Source: Treponema sp. (lineage in GTDB: Bacteria; Spirochaetota; Spirochaetia; Treponematales; Breznakiellaceae). From it: 5,464 bases of DNA. This document shows positions 4,910-5,464 of the stretch, piece after piece; within the stretch, counting starts at the first letter, position 1; every line of letters begins with the position of its first letter. Below the pieces are notes generated by a model. That model had not been told where the DNA came from. It worked only from the letters and a program-made list of their open reading frames with translations, and ran no database searches. The position numbers were made by a program, and so were the translations under genes. The stretch is from assembly GCA_031278025.1 (NCBI GenBank), contig JAITLF010000353.1, forward strand, positions 1 through 5,464. The letters are read 5' to 3'.

Positions 4910-5345
4910 TGGACCTTACTCCATCCTGGCGGGCACAAAGATAAGCGGGAGATATAACAGCAGAGGAGAGGAAAAGACGGGAACGAAAGACAAAGAACGG
5001 CGGGTATACCCGAAGGAGTTCAAGGCAGAAGCGGCGGTGCTGGCACAGAAGCATGAGAAACCGGTACGCCAGGCGGCGGCGGATGTGGGGGTTAACGGGA
5101 ACATGTTCCACCGGTGGATACAGCAGGCCCGGGATGCGGGAGGCTCAGGCTTACCGCCCTTCCCCGGACACGGACGACTGCGGGACGGGTCGAACCTTAG
5201 TTCGCGCTTACCCGCCTACGGAAGGAAGTCAAGGAGATGAGTGAAGCGGCGTGAAGCCCCGCTTCACTCGAAATCCTAAGAAAAGCGGCCGGACGTTAGT
5301 CCGCGTCATCTTCGCGCAGGAGAGGCCCCGCTGGCGGAAGTTCAT
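4910..5345 (+). mobile_element. IS3-family element fragment (copy 1), left end and orfA
   Basis: The left boundary is a terminal repeat starting TGGACCTTACTCC (4910-4922; similarity continues to about 4936). It matches the terminal repeat of copy 2 (TGGACTTTACCCC at 5346-5358) at 11 of 13 positions. The fragment interrupts the IS110 remnant and is itself interrupted at 5346. The rest of the element, with orfB, is expected to the right of the window if the nesting interpretation is correct. Confidence 0.75.
4977..5345 (+). pseudogene. IS3-family transposase OrfA, multiply disrupted
   Basis: OrfA provides the DNA-binding helix-turn-helix and leucine-zipper part of IS3-type transposase. GAGGAGAGG stands 5 nt before ACG (4977) where an ATG is expected, so the start appears lost. 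Then come KDKERRVYPKEFKAEAA, the HTH (about residues 29-50, with NMFHRWIQQAR) and FPGHGRLRDGSN. An 11-bp insertion (5196-5206) breaks the frame. Removing it joins to LTRLRKEVKEMSEA, the zipper. An in-frame insertion of about 18 bp then forms an 11-bp hairpin and brings in TGA (5252-5254). The same frame resumes EILRKAAG, and a second 11-bp insertion (5295-5305) separates it from IFAQERPRWRKF. The end at 5345 is the junction with copy 2. Family identity is clear; the repaired reading is my reconstruction. Confidence 0.85.
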
Positions 5346-5464
5346 TGGACTTTACCCCGTAAGGTAGACACTGTTAAGCGACTTGCCCACAGTTAAACAC
5401 AGTAGGCGCCACATAGTCAAGCGCCGAATGTATACGAATCCGGTTATAATAAGCCTCAACATAC
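5346..5464 (-). mobile_element. IS3-family element (copy 2), 3' end, opposite orientation
   Basis: The 3' terminal repeat of this copy lies at 5346-5371 on the plus strand, beginning TGGACTTTACCCC and ending GGTAGACAC. It begins immediately after copy 1 orfA coding sequence stops. The orfB stop codon is 3 bp inside this repeat. The element continues beyond the window. Confidence 0.75.
5374..5464 (-). CDS. IS3-family transposase OrfB, C-terminus (partial)
   Basis: The last 29 codons and TAA of an IS3 OrfB (DDE integrase-type catalytic subunit) are readable on the minus strand. EAYYNRIRIHSALDYVAP matches the characteristic end, in which family members have YN.rR.HSaLgY.sP. The final residues are TVFNCGQVA. 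The frame is open to the window edge, so whether the upstream DDE core is intact cannot be seen. It opposes the orfA fragment to its left, so it cannot be the same copy unless part of the element was inverted. Confidence 0.85.
   Translation of the reverse strand, partial: YVEAYYNRIRIHSALDYVAPTVFNCGQVA

Overview
The window looks like accessory, repeat-rich DNA around two ordinary metabolic genes. Base composition is moderately GC-rich. The combination of a GH13 oligo-1,6-glucosidase-like enzyme, a small fold-III ornithine/lysine decarboxylase and many short palindromic repeats reminds me of insect-gut Treponema (spirochaete) genomes. That is a recollection, not a demonstrated assignment: there is no rRNA or species marker here.

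Layout. Positions 1-202 are a tandem array of about twelve 14-18 bp degenerate palindromic units built on GGGGTCTGACCCC. Positions 203-361 are AT-rich leader sequence with a strong 13-bp hairpin. Positions 362-516 hold copy A of a structured dispersed repeat whose 3' end abuts the ribosome binding site of the GH13 glucosidase (533-2191, +). Positions 2192-2324 show no gene and no convincing terminator. Copy B of the same structured repeat lies in inverted orientation at 2325-2431. It is followed by two 151-bp direct repeats (2511-2661 and 2712-2862), each carrying the GGGGTCTGACCCC palindrome. The decarboxylase (2876-4057, -) begins 14 bp beyond the second repeat and is read towards it. Its promoter region (about 4080-4126) contains a possible operator. 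A palindrome-packed, MITE-like element of about 145 bp (4123-4267) and nested inverted repeats (4294-4433) follow.

The right end is a transposon graveyard. The C-terminal part of an IS110-family transposase (4514-4909, -) is frameshifted by a 7-bp tandem duplication and interrupted at 4910 by the left end of an IS3-family element. That element's orfA (4977-5345, +) has lost its ATG, contains three hairpin-forming insertions, and is cut at 5346 by the 3' end of a second, oppositely oriented IS3-family copy. The orfB C-terminus of that second copy (5374-5464, -) runs off the window.

The two metabolic genes are convergent and about 685 bp apart. They need not work together: the glucosidase releases glucose from isomalto-oligosaccharides or dextrins in the cytoplasm, and the decarboxylase makes putrescine and/or cadaverine. 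The most unusual material is non-coding: a repeat whose flanks are conserved while its central hairpin stem changes on both arms, and two 11-bp insertions in the IS3 orfA that each form a hairpin with the bases just upstream.
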